In this document: piece by piece, positions 7,263 through 15,604 of the stretch | How positions within the stretch are numbered: position 1 is the stretch's first letter | How the letters are laid out: each line of letters begins with the position of its first letter | Source: Vescimonas fastidiosa | Lineage (GTDB): Bacteria; Bacillota; Clostridia; Oscillospirales; Oscillospiraceae | DNA: 64,000 nucleotides | Direction of reading: 5' to 3' | Assembly (NCBI RefSeq): GCF_018326305.1 | Contig: NZ_AP023415.1 | Location: 930,001-994,000 of the forward strand | Translations under genes and position numbers: made by a program | The notes under the pieces: model-generated | Told to the model about the DNA's origin: nothing | What the model saw: only the letters and a program-made list of their open reading frames with translations | Databases searched by the model: none

Positions 7263-7959
7263 TGCGATTCACTCCCTCCATCCGTGCCATGAGCTGCGTA
7301 AACTGTCGGCGAAACTTTCCGGCGGAGAGGATCACGGTGTTCCAAAAATCGTCCCGCTGGGAAAAGTCCAACACTTCTGCAATAGTCTCCCACTCGTATC
7401 CGTCGATGCGGTGGAGCTTGTCCATCTGATCCGCCCATTTTTGCAGGATGGCCTCCGTTTGTGGCTTTGATTTAGGGAGCCGCTGGTGGATCTTCTTTGC
7501 CAAAAATAAAGCGCACCTGTATGCCTCGCCGTCGGGCGAGAAAGATTTCTTGTAATTCTTTTCATTCTTGTTTGTGGTCATCTGCTGGTCATTTGTTGGC
7601 CGGTTATCGGCTGTTTTGCTGGTCACTTTTTCTTCTCCACCTTGAAAAAAGTCCCAGTTTTCAATGGTTACGAGGGTAAATTTGTTGGTCGGGGTGATGG
7701 TCACATTTCCGGCAAGTTCCAGCTTATTTATCAAACGCCGAATTTTGCTTTCATCCAGCCCCAAATCCCGGCCGATTTTCTTGCGCCCTGTCACCAGTTG
7801 CCCCGGCTTGAGACGGATCATCTGATTGCCCACCATGATGTCGACCTCCGTATGCGCCGCATGCATCAGCAGATAGACCCATAGCCGCAGCAGCTCCGCA
7901 TTCGAAAATATCGGCGAATCCAGCATGGAACGATGCAGTTTTACCCAGCCTTCCGCCAT
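7252..7959 (-). CDS. Replication initiator/helicase loader with N-terminal winged helix
   Basis: The 235-residue product starts AEGWVKLHRSMLDSPIFSNA and contains LRLWVYLLMHAAHTEVDIMV and a winged-helix-like TGRKKIGRDLGLDESKIRRL, ending with SFSPDGEAY and a helical domain with WETIAEVLDFSQRDDFW. This is the usual look of phage DnaD/RepA-type initiators that recruit DnaB. It directly precedes and overlaps a DnaB gene, supporting the loader role. The ATG is two bases after the stop of the excisionase-like gene and has GAGGGG upstream. The origin it acts on was not identified. Confidence 0.85.
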   Translation of the reverse strand: MAEGWVKLHRSMLDSPIFSNAELLRLWVYLLMHAAHTEVDIMVGNQMIRLKPGQLVTGRKKIGRDLGLDESKIRRLINKLELAGNVTITPTNKFTLVTIENWDFFQGGEEKVTSKTADNRPTNDQQMTTNKNEKNYKKSFSPDGEAYRCALFLAKKIHQRLPKSKPQTEAILQKWADQMDKLHRIDGYEWETIAEVLDFSQRDDFWNTVILSAGKFRRQFTQLMARMEGVNRNAS

Positions 7960-7960
7960 G

Positions 7961-8140
7961 TTATGCCCCTCGTTCCCGCACCCAAATTTTTAAGTCGTCC
8001 ACCAACACTCTGGTACACCCGCCTAATTTAACCACGGGAAACCCATCCATCTTCGCCCAGGTATAGACCGTCGGCCGGCTGACACCCAAGAGCTGGGCAG
8101 CCTCGGCCATCGAGACCGCAATGGGAGCCGTTGAGCCCAT
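7961..8140 (-). CDS. Excisionase-like helix-turn-helix protein
   Basis: This 59-residue product is too short for ordinary ORF finders. It starts at ATG 8140 behind GGAGG. It contains VSMAEAAQLLGVSRPTVYTW followed by PVVKLGGCTRVLVDDLKIWV, the MerR/excisionase-type winged helix (HTH_17). The ATG overlaps the TAA of the upstream gene as TAATG, and the stop is followed at once by the initiator gene. In satellites and phages this slot holds Xis, which steers the integrase to excision. It could instead be a transcription activator (AlpA-like). Confidence 0.8.
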   Translation of the reverse strand: MGSTAPIAVSMAEAAQLLGVSRPTVYTWAKMDGFPVVKLGGCTRVLVDDLKIWVRERGA

Positions 8141-8319
8141 TATTCCACCTCCTGGCTGAGAATAGAGATAGCCTGCTCAATTCTCGCCCGCTTGTCTTCC
8201 GACAAGGGGAAGCGCATCCAGCGTGTGATTGTGGGCTCGCTAACGCCAATTTGGGCTGCAATTTTCCACAGGGGTACACCGTTTGCCCGCGCCAGCCTCC
8301 GCAATGCAATGTTCTCCAT
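8140..8319 (-). CDS. Small XRE/Cro-like regulator, first gene of the leftward operon
   Basis: The start ATG at 8319 has AGGAGG at optimal spacing; the frame upstream of it is probably untranslated. The 59-residue protein starts MENIALRRLARANGVPLWKI and continues AAQIGVSEPTITRWMRFPLS, a clear helix-turn-helix. It is the counterpart of Cro or satellite Str, divergent from the repressor at 8484, and so should take part in the lysis/lysogeny-type switch. It overlaps the excisionase-like gene. Functional direction (activator or anti-repressor) cannot be read from sequence. Confidence 0.8.
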   Translation of the reverse strand: MENIALRRLARANGVPLWKIAAQIGVSEPTITRWMRFPLSEDKRARIEQAISILSQEVE

Positions 8320-8332
8320 TTTCAATACCTCC

Positions 8333-8414
8333 TTGACATGCATAATTTAATATGCTATTATCGGCTTGCTGATGATTTAATTATACTTTTCGTCGAGCGC
8401 TTGTTCAAGTATAA
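8333..8414. promoter_or_regulatory. Genetic switch region with face-to-face promoters
   Basis: On the + strand TTGACA (8333-8338) and TATTAT (8356-8361) are 17 bases apart and point toward the repressor gene. On the - strand TTGAAC (8403-8408) and TATAAT (8380-8385), also 17 apart, point toward the Cro-like gene. The two promoters therefore face each other and their transcripts overlap. TTATACTT (8381-8388) and AAGTATAA (8407-8414) form an 8-bp inverted repeat around the leftward promoter. GCATA and TATGC flank the spacer of the rightward one (8340-8355). Confidence 0.65.
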
Positions 8415-8483
8415 TAAAGTAAAATTTATTCAACTTTAAATTAGTATTGGTATATTTTGCTGACAATATTACTGGAGGAGATT

Positions 8484-9167
8484 ATGAATCGAAAAGAACA
8501 ATCTTTTGAAATGGCTCGGAGGTTGAAGAAGCTGCGCAATTCAAAAAAACTATCTCATGCCAAGTTGTCAGAAGAACTTTTGCGCATATACGGCATTAAG
8601 ATCAGCCGCGCAAGTCTAATGAATTACGAAATTGATGACGAATACCACAGTAGGGCGGAATCCTGCGCCAATCTTAAAATGAATGCCGAATATTTGAATT
8701 GCTTTGCAGACTTTTATGGTGTATCCACTGACTATCTTTTGTGTAGGACGGATTTAACTACCTCCGATGTAAATGCACTTGCAGTGTGCAAAGAATATGG
8801 TTTAGCTGAATCATTCTGCGAATGGCTTAAATGTTTGGAAGAATATGAGCCTACTATAAAACCTATAGTTTTAAATGGGTTAAGGTTACTATATGAAAGG
8901 GAATCGTTTGAGCAGATTTGTATTGCAGTAAACTCTTTATTTAAAGCGCACAAAGACTATCAAAAATCTCTTTTGGCGCAATATGAAATCGGTACAGATA
9001 TGGCCCGAGACCTTGAAAGGCTCCGGCAAGATATGGAAGACATTGTGGAAGAAAAAAGCGGAAATCTATTCGTTGTTTTGGATCGAATTGGATGGATCGA
9101 TTCGCTTAGGGCGGAAATAGAGCGCGAATTTTCCCGAATGCTTGATGAGTTGGGCCACATTGAGTAA
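8484..9167 (+). CDS. XRE-family repressor of the phage-like element
   Basis: The start ATG at 8484 follows GGAGGAGATT. The 227-residue product opens with a long-variant XRE domain: FEMARRLKKLRNSKKLSHAK, then LSEELLRIYGIKISRASLMN and YLNCFADFYGVSTDYLLC. The remaining ~150 residues are helical and probably carry oligomerisation or inducer-sensing functions; no S24 protease domain is seen, so it is unlikely to self-cleave like cI. In satellites the Stl repressor is likewise protease-free and released by a helper phage protein. It is co-directional with the integrase, 60 bases downstream. Confidence 0.8.
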   Translation: MNRKEQSFEMARRLKKLRNSKKLSHAKLSEELLRIYGIKISRASLMNYEIDDEYHSRAESCANLKMNAEYLNCFADFYGVSTDYLLCRTDLTTSDVNALAVCKEYGLAESFCEWLKCLEEYEPTIKPIVLNGLRLLYERESFEQICIAVNSLFKAHKDYQKSLLAQYEIGTDMARDLERLRQDMEDIVEEKSGNLFVVLDRIGWIDSLRAEIEREFSRMLDELGHIE

Positions 9168-9227
9168 ATAACCGCCCCGGTGCCGACGCACCGAGGGCGG
9201 TTTATACAGAAAACAGGAGGAGATACA

Positions 9228-10478
9228 ATGCCGAGAAAATCAAATACCAGGGCCGCCCAGGGGGCTGGGAGCATCCGGCAGCGGGCAGACAGCACATGGG
9301 AGGCCCGCTTTGTGGCCGGTCATGATCCCGGCACCGGAAAACCCATCCGCAAATCCGTTTATGCAAAGACCCAAAAGGAGGCCCGGCAGAAGCTGGCGCA
9401 GGCTGTGGCGGCGGTGGACAATAAAGCCTATCGGGAGCCGTGCAAGATGACGCTGGGGGAGTGGCTGGACATTTGGACGGACACCTATTTGGAGGGCGTG
9501 AAGCCCCGCACCGTTAAAATTTACAAGGATGACATACGGCTGCATATCAAGCCATATCTTGCGGCGGTCAAGCTGGAGGAGCTGGACACCCACACGGTGC
9601 AGAAGTTTTTCAATACCCTACTTACCAGCGGCAAGAAGGTGCCGAAGAGGGACGCAGACGGCAAGGCCATCCAAAGGGGAGGGGAGACGGTCTACGAATC
9701 CGCGCCGCTGTCCCCTAAGACCGTGAAGAATGTCCACGGCGTTCTGCATGGGGCGCTGCGGCAGGTGGTCGTAAATCGTTATATACCGTTGAATCCGGCG
9801 GATGGTGATTTTTGCAAGCTGCCCAAGATCCAGCGCCAGGAGATCAAGCCCCTGGACGAAACGCAAATAGCTGACTTCATGCAGGCAATCCGGGACACCC
9901 CGTTTGAAGATGCTTTCCTTGTGACCCTGTTCACCGGCCTGCGGCAAGGGGAATTGCTGGGCCTAACCTGGGACTGCGTGGCCTTTGGCACCGGCACCTT
10001 GACCATCAACAAGCAAATGCAGCTGCACCAGGAGGCGGGGATGTCCGCCTATCAACTGATCCCCACAAAAAACAGTAAGACCCGCACCATCACCGCAGCC
10101 CCATTCGTTATGGAACGGCTGAGGCATCGGAAAATGCAGCAGACAAAACACCAGCTTATGGCCGGGGCGCTATGGCAGAAAAGCGACCTTGTATTTACGG
10201 ATGACCTGGGGCGGCATTTGACAAAGCCCACCCTTTACAGGGCATTCAAGCGGGCCGCCGCGTCCATCGGCAGGCCGGACGCTCGCTTTCACGATCTCCG
10301 CCATAGTTATGCCGTCGCCGCCATCCGTTCCGGAGATGACATCAAGACCGTGCAGGGCAATCTCGGACACGCCACCGCCGCCTTTACCCTGGATGTTTAC
10401 GGCCATGTGACCGAGCAAATGAAGCAGGCCAGCGCCGCCCGAATGGAGCAGTTTATAAAGAGCGTTTCCGGCTCCTAA
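9228..10478 (+). CDS. Tyrosine-type site-specific integrase
   Basis: The start ATG at 9228 has AGGAGGAGA upstream; the frame before it is non-coding. The 416-residue product has an N-terminal arm-binding domain (SIRQRADSTWEARFVAGHDP), a SAM-like core-binding domain (about 75-190) and a catalytic domain. That domain shows R239 (FTGLRQGE), H355-x-x-R358-H359 (HDLRHS), H381 (LGHA) and nucleophile Y391 (LDVYGH), so all catalytic residues are present. It should integrate and excise the element lying to its left. Tandem 12-bp repeats and a possible att region follow the stop. Confidence 0.93.
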   Translation: MPRKSNTRAAQGAGSIRQRADSTWEARFVAGHDPGTGKPIRKSVYAKTQKEARQKLAQAVAAVDNKAYREPCKMTLGEWLDIWTDTYLEGVKPRTVKIYKDDIRLHIKPYLAAVKLEELDTHTVQKFFNTLLTSGKKVPKRDADGKAIQRGGETVYESAPLSPKTVKNVHGVLHGALRQVVVNRYIPLNPADGDFCKLPKIQRQEIKPLDETQIADFMQAIRDTPFEDAFLVTLFTGLRQGELLGLTWDCVAFGTGTLTINKQMQLHQEAGMSAYQLIPTKNSKTRTITAAPFVMERLRHRKMQQTKHQLMAGALWQKSDLVFTDDLGRHLTKPTLYRAFKRAAASIGRPDARFHDLRHSYAVAAIRSGDDIKTVQGNLGHATAAFTLDVYGHVTEQMKQASAARMEQFIKSVSGS

Positions 10479-10496
10479 ATGGGGTATAAAAATCTG

Positions 10497-10520
10497 TAAG
10501 GGGTAAACTAAGGGGTAAAC
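10497..10520. repeat. Tandem 12-bp repeat downstream of the integrase
   Basis: TAAGGGGTAAAC occurs twice without a gap (10497-10508 and 10509-10520), with a third partial GGGGTATAAA just before. Short direct repeats beside an integrase gene commonly serve as arm-type binding sites next to the attachment core; that role is inferred. Confidence 0.6.
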
Positions 10521-10539
10521 GCCCTAAAAATGGCATAAT

Positions 10540-10584
10540 AAAAACCCTGTAACCGTTGGCTTAACAGTGATAAGGAACTAATTT
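10540..10584 (+). repeat. Left inverted repeat of the Tn4451-like element
   Basis: AAAAACCCTGTAA (10540-10552) followed by GGCTTAACAGTGATAAGGAA (10558-10577) is repeated, in inverted orientation, at 25191-25236. The first 13 bases are identical. The second block matches at 23 of 27 positions, with a 5- versus 6-base variable spacer. Both copies point inward, so they bracket the serine-recombinase element. Confidence 0.7.
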
Positions 10585-10627
10585 ACTTATCAACTGTTAG
10601 CTGACGGTTTCCGGGGTGCATACGGAC

Positions 10628-10668
10628 AAATCCCGTCTGATTTCTAACAGGAAGTCAGACGGGATTTT
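10628..10668. terminator. Hairpin terminator near the element boundary
   Basis: AAATCCCGTCTGA (10628-10640) pairs with TCAGACGGGATTTT (10655-10668) around a 14-base loop. A T-run follows the right arm and an A-run precedes the left, so it may insulate the DUF6061-like gene from integrase-side transcription. Confidence 0.7.
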
Positions 10669-10700
10669 CGCTTTATATTACGAATTATGGAGGACATACC

Positions 10701-10949
10701 ATGAAAACCTTAATATCTTGTGCCTACAATATGGATAATTGCTGTGTGGAAGTGAAATTCAGCGACGGCAGTATGATTGCGATTGACACTATCGTCGTTG
10801 AGAACGAGATTGCTGACAATATGTATCAGCGGTCAGAGCTGGATTATTTGATCTACAACGCTCCTTTGGAGTATGCAGACCTTATCTTGAACGGCGATCC
10901 CGAAACCTATTTGAAAACTGTAACAGAATACAAGCCTTGGGATAGCTGA
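10701..10949 (+). CDS. DUF6061-like small protein of the mobile element
   Basis: The 82-residue product starts MKTLISCAYNMDNCCVEVKF, continues SDGSMIAIDTIVVENEIADN, and ends in a short acidic helix (LEYADLILNGDPETYLKTVT). The pattern fits the DUF6061 family that I associate with Clostridia transposons and conjugative elements; its function is unknown. A GGAGG precedes the ATG and a perfect terminator follows ten bases after the stop, so it is a one-gene transcription unit at the left end of the element, opposite in direction to the cargo operon. Confidence 0.7.
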   Translation: MKTLISCAYNMDNCCVEVKFSDGSMIAIDTIVVENEIADNMYQRSELDYLIYNAPLEYADLILNGDPETYLKTVTEYKPWDS

Positions 10950-10958
10950 CAACACGCT

Positions 10959-10989
10959 GCCCGCAGGAGAAAATCCTGCGGGCGTTTTT
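10959..10989 (+). terminator. Terminator after the DUF6061-like gene
   Basis: GCCCGCAGGA (10959-10968) and TCCTGCGGGC (10974-10983) pair perfectly around GAAAA, followed by a T-run at 10985-10989. It also lies just past the end of the convergent histidine kinase gene. Confidence 0.9.
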
Positions 10990-10998
10990 CTGTTTATA

Positions 10999-12024
10999 TT
11001 ATTTCCCTCCGTTGGATCTCAATTTAGGAAAGAAGATGACAATCTTGAAGCTCTTTCCCCACTGGGAAGCTGCTTCCAGATGAAGATTTAGATCGTCGGC
11101 CATCTTCTTAACCAGGTAAAGTCCCATACCGGTAGCCTTCTTTCTGCTGTCAGTAGAATCCCCGGTAAAGCCCTTTTGAAAAATGTACGGCAGATTATAT
11201 TTTTTTACGCCAATGCCGTTATCTTCAACAGAAAGGATATCTGCAGTCTCCGAATGTATCACGGAAATTGTAAGCATGGGACTATCGCTGCTATATTTGA
11301 TGGCATTGCTAACGATTTGTCCCAACATAAACTGAAGTCCTCTACGGTCTGTATAGACTGTTTCAGATTGCAGTTTGTTGAGAATGACAAAATGCTTCTC
11401 TTCAAGAAGTGGGGCATAGTCCTCCAGAACTTCACCCAAGCAGTCATTCAAATTGACATCCTCAAATCGGTAATCCTTTGTACTGCTCTTCAACCGGGCA
11501 TAGTACAGCATCTGCGTGACATCCTCCTGAAGCTGACTGCGGACATAATCCAGCTTTGCTTGCAGGGAAGGAGAGATTTCATCGTTCCGGTTATCCAAGA
11601 GCATGGTCAGCAACGATAGGGGCGTTTTCGCTTCATGTGCCCAGCCCTCCACGTATTCTTCATAGTCCCGTAGGGCATCCGCCATATTGTTACTCTCGTT
11701 TTTGTATTCCCGTAAAACCGAAGCCAAAAATCGGACAGATTCTCCTTCTTTCTGACTAATGGCACTGAGCAGCCGTTCTTCATTGCAGATGGTAGGATCA
11801 CTGAGGAAATCTCGGAACAGTTCCATGTGGGTGTTCTCCCTCTTGTTTAGTACAAACAGAATCGCTGAAAACAAAAGGATGCTCGTCAGAACTACTAACC
11901 CGATCAAGGTTTGAAATACCTGAATGTCAGAAATCCAAAGAATGACAGCGCAAAAGCAATCCACGCCCAGCAGCAACAGAAGCCAGGGGTAGTACCGTTC
12001 TATCATGTGCCAAAGCTGCTTCAT
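10999..12024 (-). CDS. Intramembrane-sensing histidine kinase, BceS type
   Basis: The 341-residue kinase has two membrane helices at about 13-33 and 37-58 with almost no extracellular loop. That is the mark of intramembrane-sensing kinases that read the flux of a partner ABC transporter. The phospho-acceptor is H130 in WAHEAKTPLSLL; ATP-binding motifs VEDNGIGV and ATGMGLYLVKK are intact. Its start overlaps the stop of the response regulator gene (ATGA), so they are translationally coupled. The transporter genes lie just upstream in the same operon. Such systems usually sense and resist cell-wall peptide antibiotics (bacitracin, lantibiotics); the ligand here is unknown. Confidence 0.92.
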   Translation of the reverse strand: MKQLWHMIERYYPWLLLLLGVDCFCAVILWISDIQVFQTLIGLVVLTSILLFSAILFVLNKRENTHMELFRDFLSDPTICNEERLLSAISQKEGESVRFLASVLREYKNESNNMADALRDYEEYVEGWAHEAKTPLSLLTMLLDNRNDEISPSLQAKLDYVRSQLQEDVTQMLYYARLKSSTKDYRFEDVNLNDCLGEVLEDYAPLLEEKHFVILNKLQSETVYTDRRGLQFMLGQIVSNAIKYSSDSPMLTISVIHSETADILSVEDNGIGVKKYNLPYIFQKGFTGDSTDSRKKATGMGLYLVKKMADDLNLHLEAASQWGKSFKIVIFFPKLRSNGGK

Positions 12025-12698
12025 AGAGACACCTCCGCTTCCAAACGGTAGCCCATTCCTCGAACTGCAACGATTCGCTGCTTCATTTCAAGGGCGGACA
12101 TCGTTTTTTTCAGCCGGGTTAGGTTAACCTGCAAGGCATTTTCATCTATGTATTCCGTGGTTCCCCATAGTGCCATGCAAAGCTGCTCCGTCGTGACCAG
12201 AGCATCGCCGCCGGACAAAAGAGCGACCAACAGTTTTCCCTGATTTTTTGGAAGCACCACAGAGGTATTATGAATATAAAGCGTGTAGGTCTGCTGGTCT
12301 AACAGGAAATCTGGTCCCTCTATGAGATTGGTACGGCCTTCATACCTTTTGAGAATATTGGATACCCTGGCAAGAAGTCGATCTTTTCTGCACGGCTTCG
12401 TCAAATATTCATCGGCACCCAACTGGAACGCTTGCAGTTCATCCTTTACCTGATCTCTGGAAGTCAGCACCAGGACGGGGATAGCAGTTTTATTCTTTAG
12501 CTCCTGGCAGATTTGAAAGCCACTGATCTCCGGCAAGTTCAGGTCTAAGATCACAAGGTCAGGGCGGAGGGCTGCCAAGAGCCGAGCGGCATCTTCAAAC
12601 TCGGTAATTGCCTCCACAAGATAGCCGTCCTTTTGGAGCATATCGCAGAGTTCTTCCCGCATATAGACTTCATCTTCCACAACAGCAATTCTTTTCAT
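12021..12698 (-). CDS. OmpR-family response regulator, BceR type
   Basis: The start at 12698 is chosen because GGAAGGAGG lies seven bases before MKRIAVVEDEVYMREELCDM. The 225-residue protein has a receiver domain with phospho-acceptor D52 (LVILDLNLPE) and K101 (YLTKPCRKD). Its C-terminal winged helix carries the usual VNLTRLKK and VRGMGYRLE segments. It should be phosphorylated by the adjacent kinase and activate the transporter operon. An inverted repeat of the right format lies at 15605-15621 upstream of that operon. The four genes run ATPase, permease, regulator, kinase in one direction. Confidence 0.92.
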   Translation of the reverse strand: MKRIAVVEDEVYMREELCDMLQKDGYLVEAITEFEDAARLLAALRPDLVILDLNLPEISGFQICQELKNKTAIPVLVLTSRDQVKDELQAFQLGADEYLTKPCRKDRLLARVSNILKRYEGRTNLIEGPDFLLDQQTYTLYIHNTSVVLPKNQGKLLVALLSGGDALVTTEQLCMALWGTTEYIDENALQVNLTRLKKTMSALEMKQRIVAVRGMGYRLEAEVSL

Positions 12699-12717
12699 GA
12701 CAGCACCTCCTTCCAAA

Positions 12718-14790
12718 TTATTCTTCTCTCTGCGGCTGCATCAGTGTCAGCAAATACCGATCACTGGAGCGCTTGACCACTCTCATATAAATATATTCTA
12801 TCACGCAAAGTAGTAAAATCATAGCAGCAGATACAAGCAGCATTGCAGACACTGTCCCACGGGTTCGGGACGAGAGTATCCCTGTAAATAACGCCCTGAC
12901 TCCAAACAGACTGCTGACAGCCGCAACCAATACAGGAAGTCCCATAAACCAGGTAATTTGCTTTCCAGCAGACTGGCAAAGGGTTTCGTAAGTAGCTCCC
13001 AGGCGGATCAGGGTCTGGTATCTGCGCCCGGTTTTCTGCTGACTCATCAGGAACTGAACACCCACGATGGTGTTGGCAACTACCAGGAAAACAATCGCAA
13101 GATAGAGGGTAATATAACTGGATGCTATGGTGTAGAAAAGCTGACGACCTATATTCTGAAGATAGCTTTCATATTCAATGCCAGTTTCGTCCAGCTTCTC
13201 GTTCAAATCCAAATATGCAGTCATAAGGCTATTTCCATCCAGAGCCTGCTCACTGAGCACCGCATTGACATAGGTATCATACATTCCCTGGCTATAATAT
13301 AGGAATGCTTCATCCGGAAGAATCAATGCAAAGGACAAGGTTATAGAACGGTCCGTGACCAAATTCACAGACTGAACCTCTCCTGTAAGATGAATCGGAC
13401 TACCATCCAGTTCCACCTTGGGCTGTCCGGCCAATACTTGGTTCAGCATTGCGGTACGACTTACCGTAGTAAACTCTGTATCAATATAGACAGCGGCCTC
13501 CTTTTCGCCTAATTGGAGAGCCGGTTTGCCGGACAATTCCAACAAACGATTATAGTCCGATAAACAAATCAAATATGGGTATGTGGCATAACCAAGATTG
13601 TTCAGAAGGACATCCCGGTCTTCCGACTGGGGCAGGCTCCGAAGAGAGTCCATAACAGCGTCCATGCTGTAGGCATTATCATAATCTTCTGTGGTGCGAA
13701 TACGCCCAACCCTCATTTCAAAAAGCTCTGAAAATTGATTTTCCAAACCGTTTTCTTTCAGGGCTGCCTTTATATTCGGAAGAACCTGCGATGAATCTTC
13801 TGCAGTATGATCTTCAAAAGTATAGTCGATTACATGGCCAGAAGACAGGCTATTCGTTCCTGCAATTCCTACGCCCGCACCAAAACAACACAGCGCCGCC
13901 AGAATCAGCAGGGAGCTGATGGCCATGGAGGTTGACTGATGAATAACATTCTCCTGAATCTGCCGGAAGGTAAATACATGAAGCTGCTTATTTCCTTTTC
14001 CTTTCTTAACAATCAAAGCAATCAGCGCACGCATCCCATAGAAAAGCAGCATCGTACCAACTATGCCCAACAGCAAAGTCAGTCCCATCATACTTACCTT
14101 TGTCCATGCAATTCCCTGAATCGCCATGTAGTAAGCCACTGCCAACATCACACTTCCGCATATAGCAGCCAGTCCATAGATAACAGATGGCATTTGCTTT
14201 TTGGGGCGGTTCGTTGGCTGGGATAGCAAAGTACCGATCTCCTGGCGGCTGATTCGTCCACTCAAAATCAGAAGTGCCGTCAGCTTAATTGCCAGAAATC
14301 CTGCCAGCGTCCATTCAATTGCAGACCAGGATAAAGAAAACTGATGACCGATGATCCCCATGCCTACCAGCTTGGCGGTGACAAGACTGACAATTTCTGA
14401 AAGCACCACAGCCACAGGTAAGCCTATGAGCATGGCAAGAATACTGGTCAGGAAATCTTCCGCCAGAAGCATACCAAACAGTTTACTTCTACGCATCCCC
14501 AACATTAGATAAACACCAAACTCATGCCGTCTGCGCTCGAACTGATACTTGCAGGCAAAATAGATCAAAAAGAACAGAATACCGAGGGTCATCCCATAAA
14601 ACGCAGGAATCAGAAGCAGGAGTTTGTCAACTGCGTCACTCTCCATTTTCTGCAAAAAGAGCATCACATCTTGAGTGGAGATGGAAAGAATCATGTAAAA
14701 GGCAACAATAGAAATCACCAGGGAGCTGAAAAACAGACCGTTTTCCTTTCGGCTGCGGTGGCTGTTCCGAAGAATGAGATTAGAGAACAT
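12718..14790 (-). CDS. BceB/FtsX-type ABC transporter permease
   Basis: The 690-residue protein begins FSNLILRNSHRSRKENGLFF. It has about ten membrane helices with a large extracellular domain (about 310-530) between helices seven and eight, as in BceB and VraG permeases. That domain is thought to contact peptide antibiotics or their lipid-linked targets. Fold elements visible are FtsX-like core segments LILFFLIYFACKYQFERRRH and an internal repeat near 560-640. It overlaps the ATPase gene by 11 bases. With the kinase it likely forms the sensor complex, in addition to conferring resistance. Confidence 0.92.
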   Translation of the reverse strand: MFSNLILRNSHRSRKENGLFFSSLVISIVAFYMILSISTQDVMLFLQKMESDAVDKLLLLIPAFYGMTLGILFFLIYFACKYQFERRRHEFGVYLMLGMRRSKLFGMLLAEDFLTSILAMLIGLPVAVVLSEIVSLVTAKLVGMGIIGHQFSLSWSAIEWTLAGFLAIKLTALLILSGRISRQEIGTLLSQPTNRPKKQMPSVIYGLAAICGSVMLAVAYYMAIQGIAWTKVSMMGLTLLLGIVGTMLLFYGMRALIALIVKKGKGNKQLHVFTFRQIQENVIHQSTSMAISSLLILAALCCFGAGVGIAGTNSLSSGHVIDYTFEDHTAEDSSQVLPNIKAALKENGLENQFSELFEMRVGRIRTTEDYDNAYSMDAVMDSLRSLPQSEDRDVLLNNLGYATYPYLICLSDYNRLLELSGKPALQLGEKEAAVYIDTEFTTVSRTAMLNQVLAGQPKVELDGSPIHLTGEVQSVNLVTDRSITLSFALILPDEAFLYYSQGMYDTYVNAVLSEQALDGNSLMTAYLDLNEKLDETGIEYESYLQNIGRQLFYTIASSYITLYLAIVFLVVANTIVGVQFLMSQQKTGRRYQTLIRLGATYETLCQSAGKQITWFMGLPVLVAAVSSLFGVRALFTGILSSRTRGTVSAMLLVSAAMILLLCVIEYIYMRVVKRSSDRYLLTLMQPQREE

Positions 14791-15547
14791 TTGCGCTGCC
14801 CCCTCCCAGTTGCGCCATCACCTTCAGGATGCGCCCGTAGAACTCCTGCTGGCTTTCGTCTCCACGCCGAAGCTCATGAAAGATCACGCCGTCCTGGATG
14901 AACAGAATGCGCTTGCAAAAGCTGGCGGCATTGGAATCATGGGTTACCATCAGGATCGTAGCTTGTTCGTCACGATTCAGGCCGGACAGCTTCTCCATAA
15001 GACTTCTTGCGTTCTTAGAATCCAGCGCACCCGTCGGTTCATCGGCAAGGATCATTTGGGGATGTAAGATCAGAGCCCTTGCTGCCGCAACACGCTGACG
15101 CTGGCCGCCGGACATCTTGGACGGAAACTTATCCAGAACATCAGTGATTTCCAGATAGTCAGCCAACTGCTTCAGCCGCTGGCTGCTTTCTGCTTCGGAT
15201 ACCCCATGCAAGGAAGTCGGGAGCAGGATGTTTTCCCTGCCAGTCAGGTTGTCCAGCAATTCAAAGTTCTGGAATAGATAACCAACTTTTTTGCCACGGT
15301 ACTCTGCAAGAGCCTTTCCCTTGAGGGATTGCAGAGTATCGCCTTCCACCTGAATGCTTCCACCTGTGGGTTGAATCACAGTCGCAATACAATTGAGCAG
15401 TGTGGATTTACCGGAACCGCTGCTTCCCATAATGCCGAGAAACTCTCCCGGCATCACCTGGAAGGTGATCCCATTCAGTGCCTTTGTTTGACTTGGCACA
15501 TTGCCATAGATTTTTGTTAAATTTTCAATATTCAAAATGGGTTTCAT
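14780..15547 (-). CDS. BceA-type ABC transporter ATP-binding protein
   Basis: The longer frame starts at 15628, but AGGAGG at 15555-15560 places the true start at ATG 15547 (MKPILNIENLTKIYG). The 255-residue protein has Walker A (GSSGSGKST), signature SGGQRQRVAAARAL, Walker B (MILADEPTGALD) and the switch histidine in MVTHD, all of the MacB/LolD subfamily. It powers the FtsX-type permease that follows. This is the first gene of the cargo operon, and the region before it carries the probable regulator site. Confidence 0.94.
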   Translation of the reverse strand: MKPILNIENLTKIYGNVPSQTKALNGITFQVMPGEFLGIMGSSGSGKSTLLNCIATVIQPTGGSIQVEGDTLQSLKGKALAEYRGKKVGYLFQNFELLDNLTGRENILLPTSLHGVSEAESSQRLKQLADYLEITDVLDKFPSKMSGGQRQRVAAARALILHPQMILADEPTGALDSKNARSLMEKLSGLNRDEQATILMVTHDSNAASFCKRILFIQDGVIFHELRRGDESQQEFYGRILKVMAQLGGGSANVL

Positions 15548-15604
15548 GTGAATACCTCCTATCATTTGTAATAAAATGATAGCATGGGAACACAGCAAAT
15601 ACCA

